Positions 1 to 5,418 of a DNA stretch of 5,418 nucleotides are shown in pieces. The notes under the pieces were generated by a model, which was given only the letters and a program-made list of their open reading frames with translations, was not told the DNA's origin and did not search any database. Each line of letters opens with the position of its first letter. Positions within the stretch are counted from its first letter, which is position 1. Both the position numbers and the translations under genes were made by a program. This DNA is from Dethiosulfatibacter sp. (GTDB taxonomy: Bacteria; Bacillota_A; Clostridia; Tissierellales; Dethiosulfatibacteraceae): the NCBI GenBank assembly GCA_019084435.1, contig JAHRFV010000141.1, positions 1-5,418 of the forward strand, in the 5' to 3' direction.

Positions 1-885
1 GATAATGCTAAGCCAATGTCCAATCTTGACACTGAAGAATTTGCAGATCACAGAGAAATCAAGTTGCAGGTATCTAATGCGGTAGTGCCTATTGCGGTTC
101 TTATTTTAGCAACTTTCTTTGGATTATGGTACAACGGCTGGGTAATTGGCGAAGGTAGCATACCGTTCTCAGACATCAGAGGCTCATTCGGAAATGCTGA
201 CGCTTCGGTCGTGCTTATTTGGTCTGCTGTACTAGGTAGCATTGTTGCAGGTGTTATGGCTTGGGGTAGAAAAATCATGAATATTGGAGAGGTCTTAGAT
301 GCCTGGGTTGAGGGATGCAAATCCTTGCTTATCACAGCTATCATATTGATCCTTGCTTGGTCAATCGGTGGTGTTGTAGGTGATGTCGGTACTGCTGACT
401 TCTTGATTCAAGTTGTCTCAACGACTGTACCTTCCATTCTTCTACCGATACTGGTATTTGGTATATCATGTCTGGTTGCGTTTTCAACCGGTACATCATG
501 GGGAACTATGGCGATTGTTGTGCCTTTGGCAGTTCCATTGGCTACAGCCTATGTGACAGGAGATCCTACCACTTCACCATTGGTTCTCGCAACATTGAGT
601 GCTGTTTTATCCGGATCCATATTCGGAGACCATTGTTCACCTATATCGGATACGACCATCATGTCATCAATGGCATCAGGAGCCGATCACATGGACCACG
701 TCAAGACACAGATACCTTATGCGTTGACGGGCGCTGGCTTCGCTATGATATCCTATCTGATCGTTGGCTTCCTTGAAAGCTTCGCAGGCGATATTCTCGG
801 ACTGGCCTTTGGTTTTGTAGGTATCTATATATTTGTTAAATTAGTTGGTAAAAAAACAGACGAAACGACTTTAAGTCAAGACTGA
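1..885 (+). CDS. nhaC: Na+/H+ antiporter, NhaC family (5'-truncated by window edge)
   Basis: This is the C-terminal 294 residues of a cytoplasmic-membrane secondary transporter that exchanges Na+ for H+ to control internal pH and sodium. The frame is open to base 1, and the first Met, at base 16, is followed by a charged, soluble-looking loop, so it is probably internal. NhaC proteins are usually about 450-500 residues, so roughly the first third or more is missing. About eight hydrophobic segments are visible, starting with VVPIAVLILATFFGLWY. The family signature is clear: FSTGTSWGTMAIVVPLA, then SGSIFGDHCSPISDTTIMSS with the conserved Asp, His and Ser residues of the transport core, then HVKTQIPYAL. 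The tail is short and charged, ending at a TGA. A terminator follows directly, so the gene ends its transcription unit. The NhaC superfamily also includes malate/lactate antiporters (MleN) and the exact substrate cannot be settled from this fragment. Confidence 0.9.
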   Translation, partial: DNAKPMSNLDTEEFADHREIKLQVSNAVVPIAVLILATFFGLWYNGWVIGEGSIPFSDIRGSFGNADASVVLIWSAVLGSIVAGVMAWGRKIMNIGEVLDAWVEGCKSLLITAIILILAWSIGGVVGDVGTADFLIQVVSTTVPSILLPILVFGISCLVAFSTGTSWGTMAIVVPLAVPLATAYVTGDPTTSPLVLATLSAVLSGSIFGDHCSPISDTTIMSSMASGADHMDHVKTQIPYALTGAGFAMISYLIVGFLESFAGDILGLAFGFVGIYIFVKLVGKKTDETTLSQD

Positions 886-905
886 TATATAAAAAAACCG
901 ATCCG

Positions 906-953
906 AAAGCAAAAAGAATGCCCAACTCTTTTTGCTTTTTCTTTTGTTTTTTT
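906..953 (+). terminator. Intrinsic terminator after nhaC
   Basis: A perfect 12-bp stem pairs 906-917 (AAAGCAAAAAGA) with 927-938 (TCTTTTTGCTTT) around a 9-nt loop at 918-926. A long T-rich tract runs on to 953. An A7 run at 891-897 upstream could lengthen the stem with the downstream Ts and could allow weak termination on the other strand. The stem is AU-rich but long, and it separates nhaC from the ribU promoter that starts two bases later. Confidence 0.88.
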
Positions 954-954
954 A

Positions 955-982
955 TTGACAATTGATTTTGAAGTGGTATAAT
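955..982 (+). promoter_or_regulatory. Sigma-A-type promoter for the riboswitch-ribU transcript
   Basis: A perfect -35 box TTGACA lies at 955-960 and a perfect -10 box TATAAT at 977-982, separated by 16 bp. The TG at 974-975 gives an extended -10 (TGGTATAAT). The predicted start is around 989-990, which is almost exactly the first paired base of the FMN riboswitch, so the leader carries essentially no sequence before the aptamer. This is a strong housekeeping promoter; regulation should therefore come from the riboswitch rather than from initiation. Confidence 0.9.
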
Positions 983-989
983 TACTTTA

Positions 990-1099
990 GATTCTTCGGG
1001 GCAGGGTGAAATTCCCGACCGGCGGTAAAGTCCGCGAACCTTTTTGGTTGAACTGGTGAGATTCCAGTACCGACAGTATAGTCTGGATGATAGGAGATC
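990..1099 (+). promoter_or_regulatory. FMN riboswitch (RFN element)
   Basis: This is the FMN-sensing aptamer that controls riboflavin synthesis and uptake genes. Conserved blocks appear in the expected order: TTCGGGGCAGGGTGAAATTC with CCCGACC (P2 hairpin), GGCGGTAAAGTCCGCGAACC (P3), a small AACC/GGTT hairpin (P4), ACTGG/CCAGT around 1055-1070 (P5), then CCGACAGTATAGTCTGGATG (P6 and closing junction). The closing stem P1 is short: TCUUC at 993-997 pairs with GGAGA at 1093-1097, and GA at 990-991 pairs with UC at 1098-1099 across a one-base bulge. It lies between a promoter and a terminator and is followed by ribU, which fits repression of riboflavin uptake when FMN is abundant. P3 and P4 are minimal in length, but no conserved core block is missing. 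Confidence 0.97.
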
Positions 1100-1123
1100 G
1101 TATTTTTTTTCTATCGCTATTTG

Positions 1124-1149
1124 CCTCTGAGGACTTCAGAGGTTTTTTT
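1124..1149 (+). terminator. Riboswitch-controlled intrinsic terminator upstream of ribU
   Basis: A 7-bp perfect stem pairs CCTCTGA (1124-1130) with TCAGAGG (1136-1142) around a GGACT loop, followed by T7 at 1143-1149. Its place between the FMN aptamer and the ribU ribosome site marks it as the expression platform: FMN binding should favour this hairpin and stop transcription. A possible competing antiterminator is 998-1004 (GGGGCAG, in the aptamer P2 region) pairing with 1121-1127 (TTGCCTC), seven pairs including two G-U. That pairing would occupy the 5' arm of the terminator only when the aptamer is unfolded; this is inference. Confidence 0.9.
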
Positions 1150-1152
1150 AAT

Positions 1153-1177
1153 CCTCTGAAAAAATCAGATTTGGAGG
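1153..1177 (+). promoter_or_regulatory. Second hairpin next to the ribU ribosome-binding site
   Basis: CCTCTGA at 1153-1159 repeats the 5' arm of the preceding terminator exactly. TCTGA (1155-1159) can pair with TCAGA (1165-1169) over an A5 loop, and CC (1153-1154) can then reach GG (1173-1174) of the GGAGG ribosome site at 1173-1177, which lies 7 nt before the ribU ATG. The same CCTCTGA could instead pair with the terminator 3' arm at 1136-1142. The sequence is clear; a regulatory role at translation is only inferred, and the hairpin is weak. Confidence 0.4.
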
Positions 1178-1184
1178 TAGTAAG

Positions 1185-1796
1185 ATGTCAGACAAGACAA
1201 GCGTTTTAAAGAGAGGGCATGTAAAAGTTCTTACAAAGATTTCCATGCTTTCAGCAGTAGCCGGTGTATTGATGCTTCTTCAGACACCGTTATGGTTTGC
1301 ACCAAATTTTTACAAGCTGGATTTCAGTGAAGTAGCAGTTCTCATTGGTGGTTTTGCCTTAGGGCCAGTCGCAGCAATCATTATTGAATTCATCAAGATT
1401 TTGTTGAATCTCGTTCTCAACGGAACCATGACTGGTGGCGTCGGAGAAGCAGCCAATTTCTTGATAGGCTGTTCATTAGTGGTACCGGCTTCAATGATTT
1501 ACCACAGAAACAAAACCATGAAATCAGCTATAATCGGGTTGACGATTGGAATAGTAACTATGGCTATATTTGCATCCCTGGCAAATTATTTTGTTCTATT
1601 ACCAGTTTATGCGAAAGTCTATGGTGTTCCACTTCAATTCTTTGTAGACATGGGTAACGCACTGAACAATTCAGTTACAAGTCTTCAAACGTTGATATTG
1701 TATGCTGTTTTACCGTTTAATCTTATAAAGGGTATAGCGGTTTCAGCGGTTACCATATTGATTTATAAAAAAGTGTCGCCAATATTGCATAAGTAA
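1185..1796 (+). CDS. ribU: Riboflavin ECF transporter substrate-binding subunit RibU
   Basis: RibU is the membrane S-component that binds riboflavin and works with the shared energizing module (EcfA, EcfA', EcfT), which is not in this window. At 203 residues it is a normal size, with about six hydrophobic segments after a basic N-terminus. Family signatures are clear: KLDFSEVAVLIGGFALGP at residues 44-61 and TGGVGEAANFLIG at 83-95, both typical of RibU rather than other vitamin S-components. Small residues in the first segment (S20 to A26) fit the S-component surface that contacts EcfT. The start is fixed by GGAGG seven bases upstream. The gene stands alone between its own FMN riboswitch and a terminator, which independently supports riboflavin as the substrate, and suggests that expression rises when FMN is low. 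Confidence 0.96.
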   Translation: MSDKTSVLKRGHVKVLTKISMLSAVAGVLMLLQTPLWFAPNFYKLDFSEVAVLIGGFALGPVAAIIIEFIKILLNLVLNGTMTGGVGEAANFLIGCSLVVPASMIYHRNKTMKSAIIGLTIGIVTMAIFASLANYFVLLPVYAKVYGVPLQFFVDMGNALNNSVTSLQTLILYAVLPFNLIKGIAVSAVTILIYKKVSPILHK

Positions 1797-1824
1797 TAGA
1801 ACTTAAAAGAAAGCATATCAAATG

Positions 1825-1848
1825 AAAACCGCTACGGCGGTTTTTATT
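1825..1848 (+). terminator. Intrinsic terminator after ribU
   Basis: AAAACCGC (1825-1832) pairs with GCGGTTTT (1837-1844) around a TACG loop at 1833-1836. C-UACG-G is a UNCG-class tetraloop with the preferred closing C-G pair, so the hairpin should be very stable. The T tract is short (TTTTTATT) and partly used in the stem. It ends the ribU transcript 28 bases after the stop codon and directly abuts the next promoter. Confidence 0.85.
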
Positions 1849-1875
1849 GATGTTAACAGTTAATGTATGTATAAT
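1847..1875 (+). promoter_or_regulatory. Promoter of the tsaE-tsaB-rimI-tsaD operon
   Basis: A -35-like TTGATG at 1847-1852 and a perfect TATAAT at 1870-1875 are separated by 17 bp. The -35 box begins within the end of the T tract of the ribU terminator, so the two units are packed with no spare sequence. Transcription would start near 1882, leaving a leader of about 30 nt before tsaE with no obvious regulatory structure, as expected for a constitutive housekeeping operon. Confidence 0.75.
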
Positions 1876-1913
1876 GTATTTAGTCAAAACATTGATAACA
1901 CGGGAAGGTTAAA

Positions 1914-2390
1914 ATGATAACATTTTACTTGAAAAATCTCCAGGAAACAGAGAAATTGGGGAAGCTGATTGCACATTGTTCCACACCGGGCTCCACTATA
2001 TGTCTTGATGGTGATTTGGGAGCAGGGAAGACAACACTAACAAAGTTTATTGGAAAACACTTGAATATAGAAGAAACCATTACCAGCCCTACCTTCAGCA
2101 TTGTTAAGGAATACGAAGGCGATGTCAAATTTTACCATATGGACGCTTACCGATTGGCTTCACTGGATGAGGCATATGAAGTTGACATAGAGCGTTATAT
2201 TTATTCGGATGGTGTTTTTGTACTCGAATGGGCTGATAGAATTAAAGCTATTCTGCCTGAAAGTATTGTTTCTATTATACTAAAAACCGGTATTGATATT
2301 GATAAAAGAGAAGTGACTCTTTTGGGTAAGGGAAAGACCTTCGATTGTTTGGTAAGGGAGCTGGAAGACTATGATTATTTTAGGAATTGA
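1914..2390 (+). CDS. tsaE: tRNA t6A biosynthesis ATPase TsaE
   Basis: TsaE (YdiB/YjeE family) is a small cytoplasmic P-loop ATPase that binds the TsaB-TsaD pair and is needed for repeated rounds of threonylcarbamoyl transfer to A37 of tRNA. The Walker A motif GDLGAGKTT spans residues 33-41, with K39 and T40 as nucleotide-binding residues. It is followed by the switch-like TSPTFSIVKEY at 57-67, HMDAYRL at 75-81 with the metal-linked Asp77, and the family EW pair at 105-106. The length of 158 residues is normal. GGGAAGG at 1902-1908 lies five bases before the ATG. It is the first gene of the operon, and its last 20 bases overlap the start of tsaB. Confidence 0.97.
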   Translation: MITFYLKNLQETEKLGKLIAHCSTPGSTICLDGDLGAGKTTLTKFIGKHLNIEETITSPTFSIVKEYEGDVKFYHMDAYRLASLDEAYEVDIERYIYSDGVFVLEWADRIKAILPESIVSIILKTGIDIDKREVTLLGKGKTFDCLVRELEDYDYFRN

Positions 2391-3078
2391 ATCCTCAAAC
2401 ACTGCTGCAAGCTGTGCAGTAACATCAGATGACAGATTGATGGGTGAATATACCCTGAACCATGGATTAACTCACTCTGAAAAATTGATGCCTTTAATTG
2501 CGGAACTTTTGGATTCTCTTGGTTTGACTATAAATGACATCGACCTCATAGCTATAGATGAGGGACCTGGATCTTATACCGGGCTTCGTATTGGGGCTGC
2601 TTTGGCAAAAGGATTTGCTTATCAGAAAGATATTCCTATAGTGAGTCTGACCTCAACTGAAGCTCTGGCTTATAGCATTAAGACGGAGAATATGCCAATA
2701 TATGCGATAATAGATGCCAGAGGAGATCGAGTCTATTATGGTACATATCTGTATAAGGATAATATAATGACGTGTATTGAGGCGCCTCAATTAACCACAA
2801 TAGATGTTTTGCTGCAGACTATGATTAGTGGCAGTGATAAAGCAACAGTTGTAGGAGATGGCGCAAAAAAAAACCTGGAACGAATAATCACCACGTTTTT
2901 CGACAATGAAAAAGTCTGCTTTATTTCTTCATCCTACGATGATGTTATAAAGGCATACTCTCTTTGCTTTTTGGGGTATAAAAGGTTTCTTGAAGGTAAT
3001 TATGTAAACTCAAAAGATTATGTACCAAATTATCTGAGACCATCTCAGGCTGAAAGGAATCTAATTAATGACAAATGA
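2371..3078 (+). CDS. tsaB: tRNA t6A biosynthesis protein TsaB
   Basis: TsaB (YeaZ) is an ASKHA-fold paralogue of TsaD that lacks catalysis and forms the TsaB-TsaD heterodimer used in t6A synthesis. The N-terminus MIILGIESSNTAASCAV is the phosphate-binding strand-loop of this fold. HSEKLMP (35-41) and GPGSYTGLRIG (65-75) are TsaB signatures. The metal-binding HxxxH seen in TsaD is absent, as expected. The length of 235 residues is typical. The start overlaps the end of tsaE by 20 bp, with GGGAG at 2356-2360 as the likely ribosome site. An A9 run at 2865-2873 encodes K166-K167 and is discussed as a finding. The gene overlaps rimI by 11 bp. Confidence 0.96.
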   Translation: MIILGIESSNTAASCAVTSDDRLMGEYTLNHGLTHSEKLMPLIAELLDSLGLTINDIDLIAIDEGPGSYTGLRIGAALAKGFAYQKDIPIVSLTSTEALAYSIKTENMPIYAIIDARGDRVYYGTYLYKDNIMTCIEAPQLTTIDVLLQTMISGSDKATVVGDGAKKNLERIITTFFDNEKVCFISSSYDDVIKAYSLCFLGYKRFLEGNYVNSKDYVPNYLRPSQAERNLINDK

Positions 3079-3523
3079 TAAGGAAAATCTTACACTTCGA
3101 GCTTGTTCCATCAATAATCTAAGTCACCTTCTACGAATAGAAAACCGGTGTTTTGATAATCCATGGACAATTAATATGCTGGTTTCAGAAATACTAAATC
3201 AAGACACTCATTTTTTGTGTCTATGTAAAGACGATGAAATGGTAGGCTATATTTCCTTGTGGCTGGTATTGGATAATGCAAACATAAATAATCTAGCAAT
3301 CGACAAACCCTTTCAGAACAGTGGCTACGGCAGTTATCTTCTGAATAAATCTATTGAGGCTTTAAAGACCAAAAACATTAAAGAAGTCACACTAGAGGTA
3401 AGACAATCCAATGAGGCTGCTCTGAAACTCTACAAGGCCAATGGATTTGACATAATAGGCGTCAGAAAGGACTACTACATAAAACCGACTGAACATGCTT
3501 ATATAATGTCTAAACGCATTTAG
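3068..3523 (+). CDS. rimI: Ribosomal protein S18 N-terminal alanine acetyltransferase RimI-like (GNAT)
   Basis: This is a GNAT-fold acetyltransferase that uses acetyl-CoA to acetylate a protein N-terminus, by family S18. The CoA-binding loop reads QNSGYG at residues 83-88, matching Q/RxxGxG/A. LEVRQSNEAALKLYKANGF at 109-127 is the RimI signature; E110 and Y122 have the same 12-residue spacing as the catalytic Glu and Tyr described for Salmonella RimI. RKDYY at 133-137 and the AYIM end also fit. The length of 151 residues is usual. AAAGGA at 3053-3058 lies nine bases before the ATG, and the gene starts inside tsaB. RimI is a frequent neighbour of tsaB and tsaD in Firmicutes. The target in this organism is inferred from the family only. 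Confidence 0.93.
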   Translation: MTNDKENLTLRACSINNLSHLLRIENRCFDNPWTINMLVSEILNQDTHFLCLCKDDEMVGYISLWLVLDNANINNLAIDKPFQNSGYGSYLLNKSIEALKTKNIKEVTLEVRQSNEAALKLYKANGFDIIGVRKDYYIKPTEHAYIMSKRI

Positions 3524-3536
3524 GGATGGTGAGTTC

Positions 3537-3752
3537 ATGATAGAATATTTTGTTAAAAAATCATTGGAAGACAATAAAATGATACGAATTGTCTACGATA
3601 ACAAAGGCACAATCACTGAACGGGATATAAGGGTTTTGAGCATGAAAGGAGACAGGATTAGTGCTTACTGTTATTTGAGAGAATCAAAAAGAACATTTTT
3701 GATGGGAAATATCCTGGCTGCTGAATTCACAAAAATTGAGGACATGATATGA
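3537..3752 (+). CDS. Small WYL-like protein in the t6A operon
   Basis: This is a 71-residue soluble protein that I do not recognise by name. From residue 16 it follows a WYL-type beta-strand pattern: IRIVY, then [13 protein letters not shown] (23-35), then [19 protein letters not shown] (41-59). The TxRxIxV, AYCxLR and RTFxxxNI elements resemble the core of WYL domains, which usually sit on larger transcription factors and bind ligands or nucleic acid. There is no helix-turn-helix, signal peptide or membrane segment, so it is a stand-alone mini-domain. GGTGA at 3528-3532 is a close ribosome site. It lies 13 bases after rimI, and its stop overlaps the tsaD start as ATGA, so it is almost certainly translated with the operon. 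Function is unknown; a nucleic-acid or ligand-binding accessory role is a guess. Confidence 0.8.
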   Translation: MIEYFVKKSLEDNKMIRIVYDNKGTITERDIRVLSMKGDRISAYCYLRESKRTFLMGNILAAEFTKIEDMI

Positions 3753-4783
3753 AAGATATAATAATATTGGGAATAGAAACATCATGTGATGAGACTTCAA
3801 TATCAATTGTAAAGAATGGTAAGGAAGTTTTAACAAACATCATCAATTCACAGATAGACACCCACAAGGTATACGGAGGAGTGGTTCCTGAGATAGCTTC
3901 GAGAAGCCACATTTCTGTTATAAGTCAGGTACTCAAGGAAGCCCTGACAGCTGCTAAAATAGATTTAACGGATATAGACGCCGTTGCAGTGACCTACGGT
4001 CCCGGTTTAGTTGGAGCCCTGCTTGTTGGCATTAATTTTGCTAAAGCACTGGCTTTTTCCATTAATAAACCTCTAGTTGCAGTCAATCATATTGAGGGCC
4101 ACATCTCTGCAAATTATATTGCCCATAAAACACTGGAACCACCTTTCATTACATTGGTTGTATCTGGTGGGCATACACACCTTGTATTACTGAAGGATTA
4201 CGGTTCTTACGAAGTCATTGGCATGACAAGGGATGATGCAGCAGGAGAGGCTTTTGACAAGGTTGCCAGGTCTATTGGATTGGGTTATCCCGGTGGGCCA
4301 TTAATTGATCAGATTTCAAAGCATGGAAAAAGAGATGCGATTAAATTTCCAAGAGTGACTTTGGAAAAGGATTCTCTGGATTTCAGTTTCAGTGGGCTAA
4401 AATCATCGGTACTAAACTATCAGAACAGCATGAGAATGAAAAACGAAACAATCAATGTGGCAGATGTAGCGGCAAGCTTTCAGGAAGCTGTTGTGGAAGT
4501 TCTTGTTTCAAAGACTATGGACGCGGCAAAACGATTTGGCGTCAATACGATTGCAATGGCAGGTGGCGTAGCATCTAACAGCAGGCTTAGAGAACTTATG
4601 GGAGAGGAATGTCAAAAAAATGGTCTGCAGTTTCTTTATCCTCCAAGCATTCTATGTACGGACAACGGTGCGATGATTGCCTGTGCAGGATACTATAGAT
4701 TTCTCAAAAATGAGTTCGCTGATTATAGTCTAAATGCTGAACCTAACCTTAGATTTGAGAATTTTGCTGGAGGTTATAAATGA
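3749..4783 (+). CDS. tsaD: tRNA N6-adenosine threonylcarbamoyltransferase TsaD
   Basis: TsaD (Kae1/Gcp/YgjD) is the catalytic subunit that moves the threonylcarbamoyl group from threonylcarbamoyl-AMP to A37 of tRNAs reading ANN codons, in the cytoplasm with TsaB and TsaE. All expected motifs are present: [10 protein letters not shown] (8-17), [12 protein letters not shown] (43-54), the metal ligands H114 and H118 in [14 protein letters not shown] (139-146), [13 protein letters not shown] (162-174), [10 protein letters not shown] (212-221), [11 protein letters not shown] (271-281) and the metal ligand D305 in CTDNGAM. The length of 344 residues is normal. GAGG at 3738-3741 lies seven bases before the ATG, and the start overlaps the upstream stop by 4 bp. 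Its own stop overlaps the start of the fumarase gene in the same ATGA manner. There is no sign of degradation. Confidence 0.98.
   Translation: MKDIIILGIETSCDETSISIVKNGKEVLTNIINSQIDTHKVYGGVVPEIASRSHISVISQVLKEALTAAKIDLTDIDAVAVTYGPGLVGALLVGINFAKALAFSINKPLVAVNHIEGHISANYIAHKTLEPPFITLVVSGGHTHLVLLKDYGSYEVIGMTRDDAAGEAFDKVARSIGLGYPGGPLIDQISKHGKRDAIKFPRVTLEKDSLDFSFSGLKSSVLNYQNSMRMKNETINVADVAASFQEAVVEVLVSKTMDAAKRFGVNTIAMAGGVASNSRLRELMGEECQKNGLQFLYPPSILCTDNGAMIACAGYYRFLKNEFADYSLNAEPNLRFENFAGGYK
4769..4773 (+). promoter_or_regulatory. Ribosome-binding site for the fumarase gene, inside tsaD
   Basis: GGAGG lies in the last codons of tsaD, six bases before the ATG at 4780. It decides the fumarase start, which otherwise could be mistaken for the later Met at 4861, and it supports translational coupling across the ATGA overlap. 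Confidence 0.85.
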
Positions 4784-5418
4784 GAAATATTGATACAATC
4801 AAAATAAAGAATACAGTCAAATCATTATTTATTCAATCCAGTTATGATATAGGGGATCGAATGCTGGCTATACTGGATGCAGCGAAAGAGAACGAGGACA
4901 ACGAGACAGCCAAATACGTTCTCGAGCAGATAATAGAAAACGATCATATTGCCAGAACTGATCTGGTACCTATGTGCCAAGATACGGGTATAGCTGTGGT
5001 TTTTATAGAAATAGGGCATGAAGTATGCTTTACAGGCGAGCCTATTGAGGATGCAATCAATCAGGGAGTGAGAGACGCATATGAGGAGGCATATCTGAGA
5101 AAATCCATCGTGGATGATCCTCTGTTTATTCGCAAAAATACCAATGATAACACACCTGCTGTAGTTCATTATGAATTCACGAGAGGAAGCAATGTCAGGA
5201 TTACAGTTGCTGCCAAGGGATTTGGATCGGAAAATATGAGCCAAATCAGGATGATGAAACCAGCTGATGGTGTTGAGGGTGTGAAATCTTTTGTAATGGA
5301 GTGTCTCCAAAAAGCTGGTCCCAATCCTTGTGCACCGATAGTGATTGGTATCGGAATAGGTGGAAGCTTTGAAAAGGCAGCCATCTTGTCTAAAAAAGCT
5401 TTGACTACGGAGATTGGA
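4780..5418 (+). CDS. fumA: Class I fumarate hydratase, alpha subunit (3'-truncated by window edge)
   Basis: The translation, open to the right edge for 213 residues, is the alpha subunit of an oxygen-sensitive [4Fe-4S] fumarase that interconverts fumarate and L-malate in the cytoplasm. Signatures are [13 protein letters not shown] (58-70), [20 protein letters not shown] (144-163), AGPNPCAP (179-186) and [13 protein letters not shown] (189-201). C66 and C184 match in context and spacing the first two cluster cysteines of E. coli FumA; the third should lie beyond the edge. The alpha subunit is usually about 280 residues, and a beta-subunit gene would be expected next. The N-terminus aligns with two-subunit enzymes, although a single-chain enzyme cannot be excluded. 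L-tartrate dehydratase alpha is the main alternative, as it is in the same family. Fumarase is the more likely reading for an anaerobe. Confidence 0.93.
   Translation, partial: MRNIDTIKIKNTVKSLFIQSSYDIGDRMLAILDAAKENEDNETAKYVLEQIIENDHIARTDLVPMCQDTGIAVVFIEIGHEVCFTGEPIEDAINQGVRDAYEEAYLRKSIVDDPLFIRKNTNDNTPAVVHYEFTRGSNVRITVAAKGFGSENMSQIRMMKPADGVEGVKSFVMECLQKAGPNPCAPIVIGIGIGGSFEKAAILSKKALTTEIG

Noticed and set aside
16..18. ATG at base 16 as the true start of the antiporter gene
   Set aside because: The frame is open upstream to the window edge, no ribosome site is visible, and the protein would lack the N-terminal membrane segments usual for NhaC.
48..344. Minus-strand open frame opposite the nhaC fragment
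   Set aside because: It is a shadow of the conserved antiporter frame; no motif or promoter supports it.
468..776. Second + strand open frame inside nhaC
   Set aside because: It overlaps the NhaC signature region in another frame, and its translation is rich in Cys, Arg and His with no recognisable pattern.
1853..1858. TTAACA as the -35 box of the tsaE promoter
   Set aside because: It is only 11 bp from the TATAAT at 1870. TTGATG at 1847 gives the proper 17-bp spacing.
3075..3078. ATGA at the tsaB stop as the start of rimI
   Set aside because: This ATG is not in the rimI frame. The in-frame ATG at 3068 has a ribosome site at a suitable distance.
4825..5310. Long open frame on the minus strand (and another at 5169-5384)
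   Set aside because: Both are antisense to a strongly recognisable fumarase alpha-subunit frame on the + strand. Their translations show no family motif and they have no convincing ribosome site.
1..5418. Mobile element, CRISPR, prophage or defence system
   Set aside because: There are no transposase, integrase, repeat-spacer or toxin-antitoxin signatures. Gene content and base composition look uniform and housekeeping throughout.

Overview
The window reads as an ordinary chromosomal segment of a moderately AT-rich Gram-positive anaerobe, most likely of class Clostridia. This is inferred from the gene families (NhaC-type antiporter, RibU S-component, two-subunit iron-sulfur fumarase), strong GGAGG-type ribosome sites, compact same-strand genes with 4-20 bp overlaps, and the FMN riboswitch-ribU arrangement. 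I cannot name a genus with confidence. All genes are on the + strand. I see no tRNA, rRNA, CRISPR array, insertion sequence or phage gene.

Region 1 (1-953) holds the C-terminal part of an NhaC-family Na+/H+ antiporter, whose start lies outside the window, followed by a strong intrinsic terminator. Region 2 (955-1848) is a self-contained riboflavin-uptake unit: an extended -10 promoter, an FMN riboswitch that begins at about the predicted first transcribed base, an intrinsic terminator, a second partly duplicated hairpin next to the ribosome site, ribU (substrate-binding subunit of an ECF riboflavin transporter), and a terminator with a UACG tetraloop. FMN made from imported riboflavin should switch ribU off.

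Region 3 (1847-5418) is an operon with its own promoter: tsaE, tsaB, rimI, a 71-residue WYL-like protein, tsaD and the alpha subunit of a class I fumarate hydratase, which runs off the right edge. TsaD, TsaB and TsaE together transfer threonylcarbamoyl to A37 of ANN-decoding tRNAs (the t6A modification). The TsaC/TsaC2 enzyme that makes the threonylcarbamoyl-AMP substrate is not in the window. RimI acetylates protein N-termini and is a common neighbour of tsaB and tsaD. Most genes in this operon overlap or nearly abut, and I see no internal terminator, so transcriptional and translational coupling is likely.

I found no clear evidence of an undescribed system. The items most worth a second look are the repeated-arm expression platform of the FMN riboswitch, the small WYL-like protein inside the t6A operon, the fumarase gene fused translationally to the end of that operon, and an A9 run inside tsaB.
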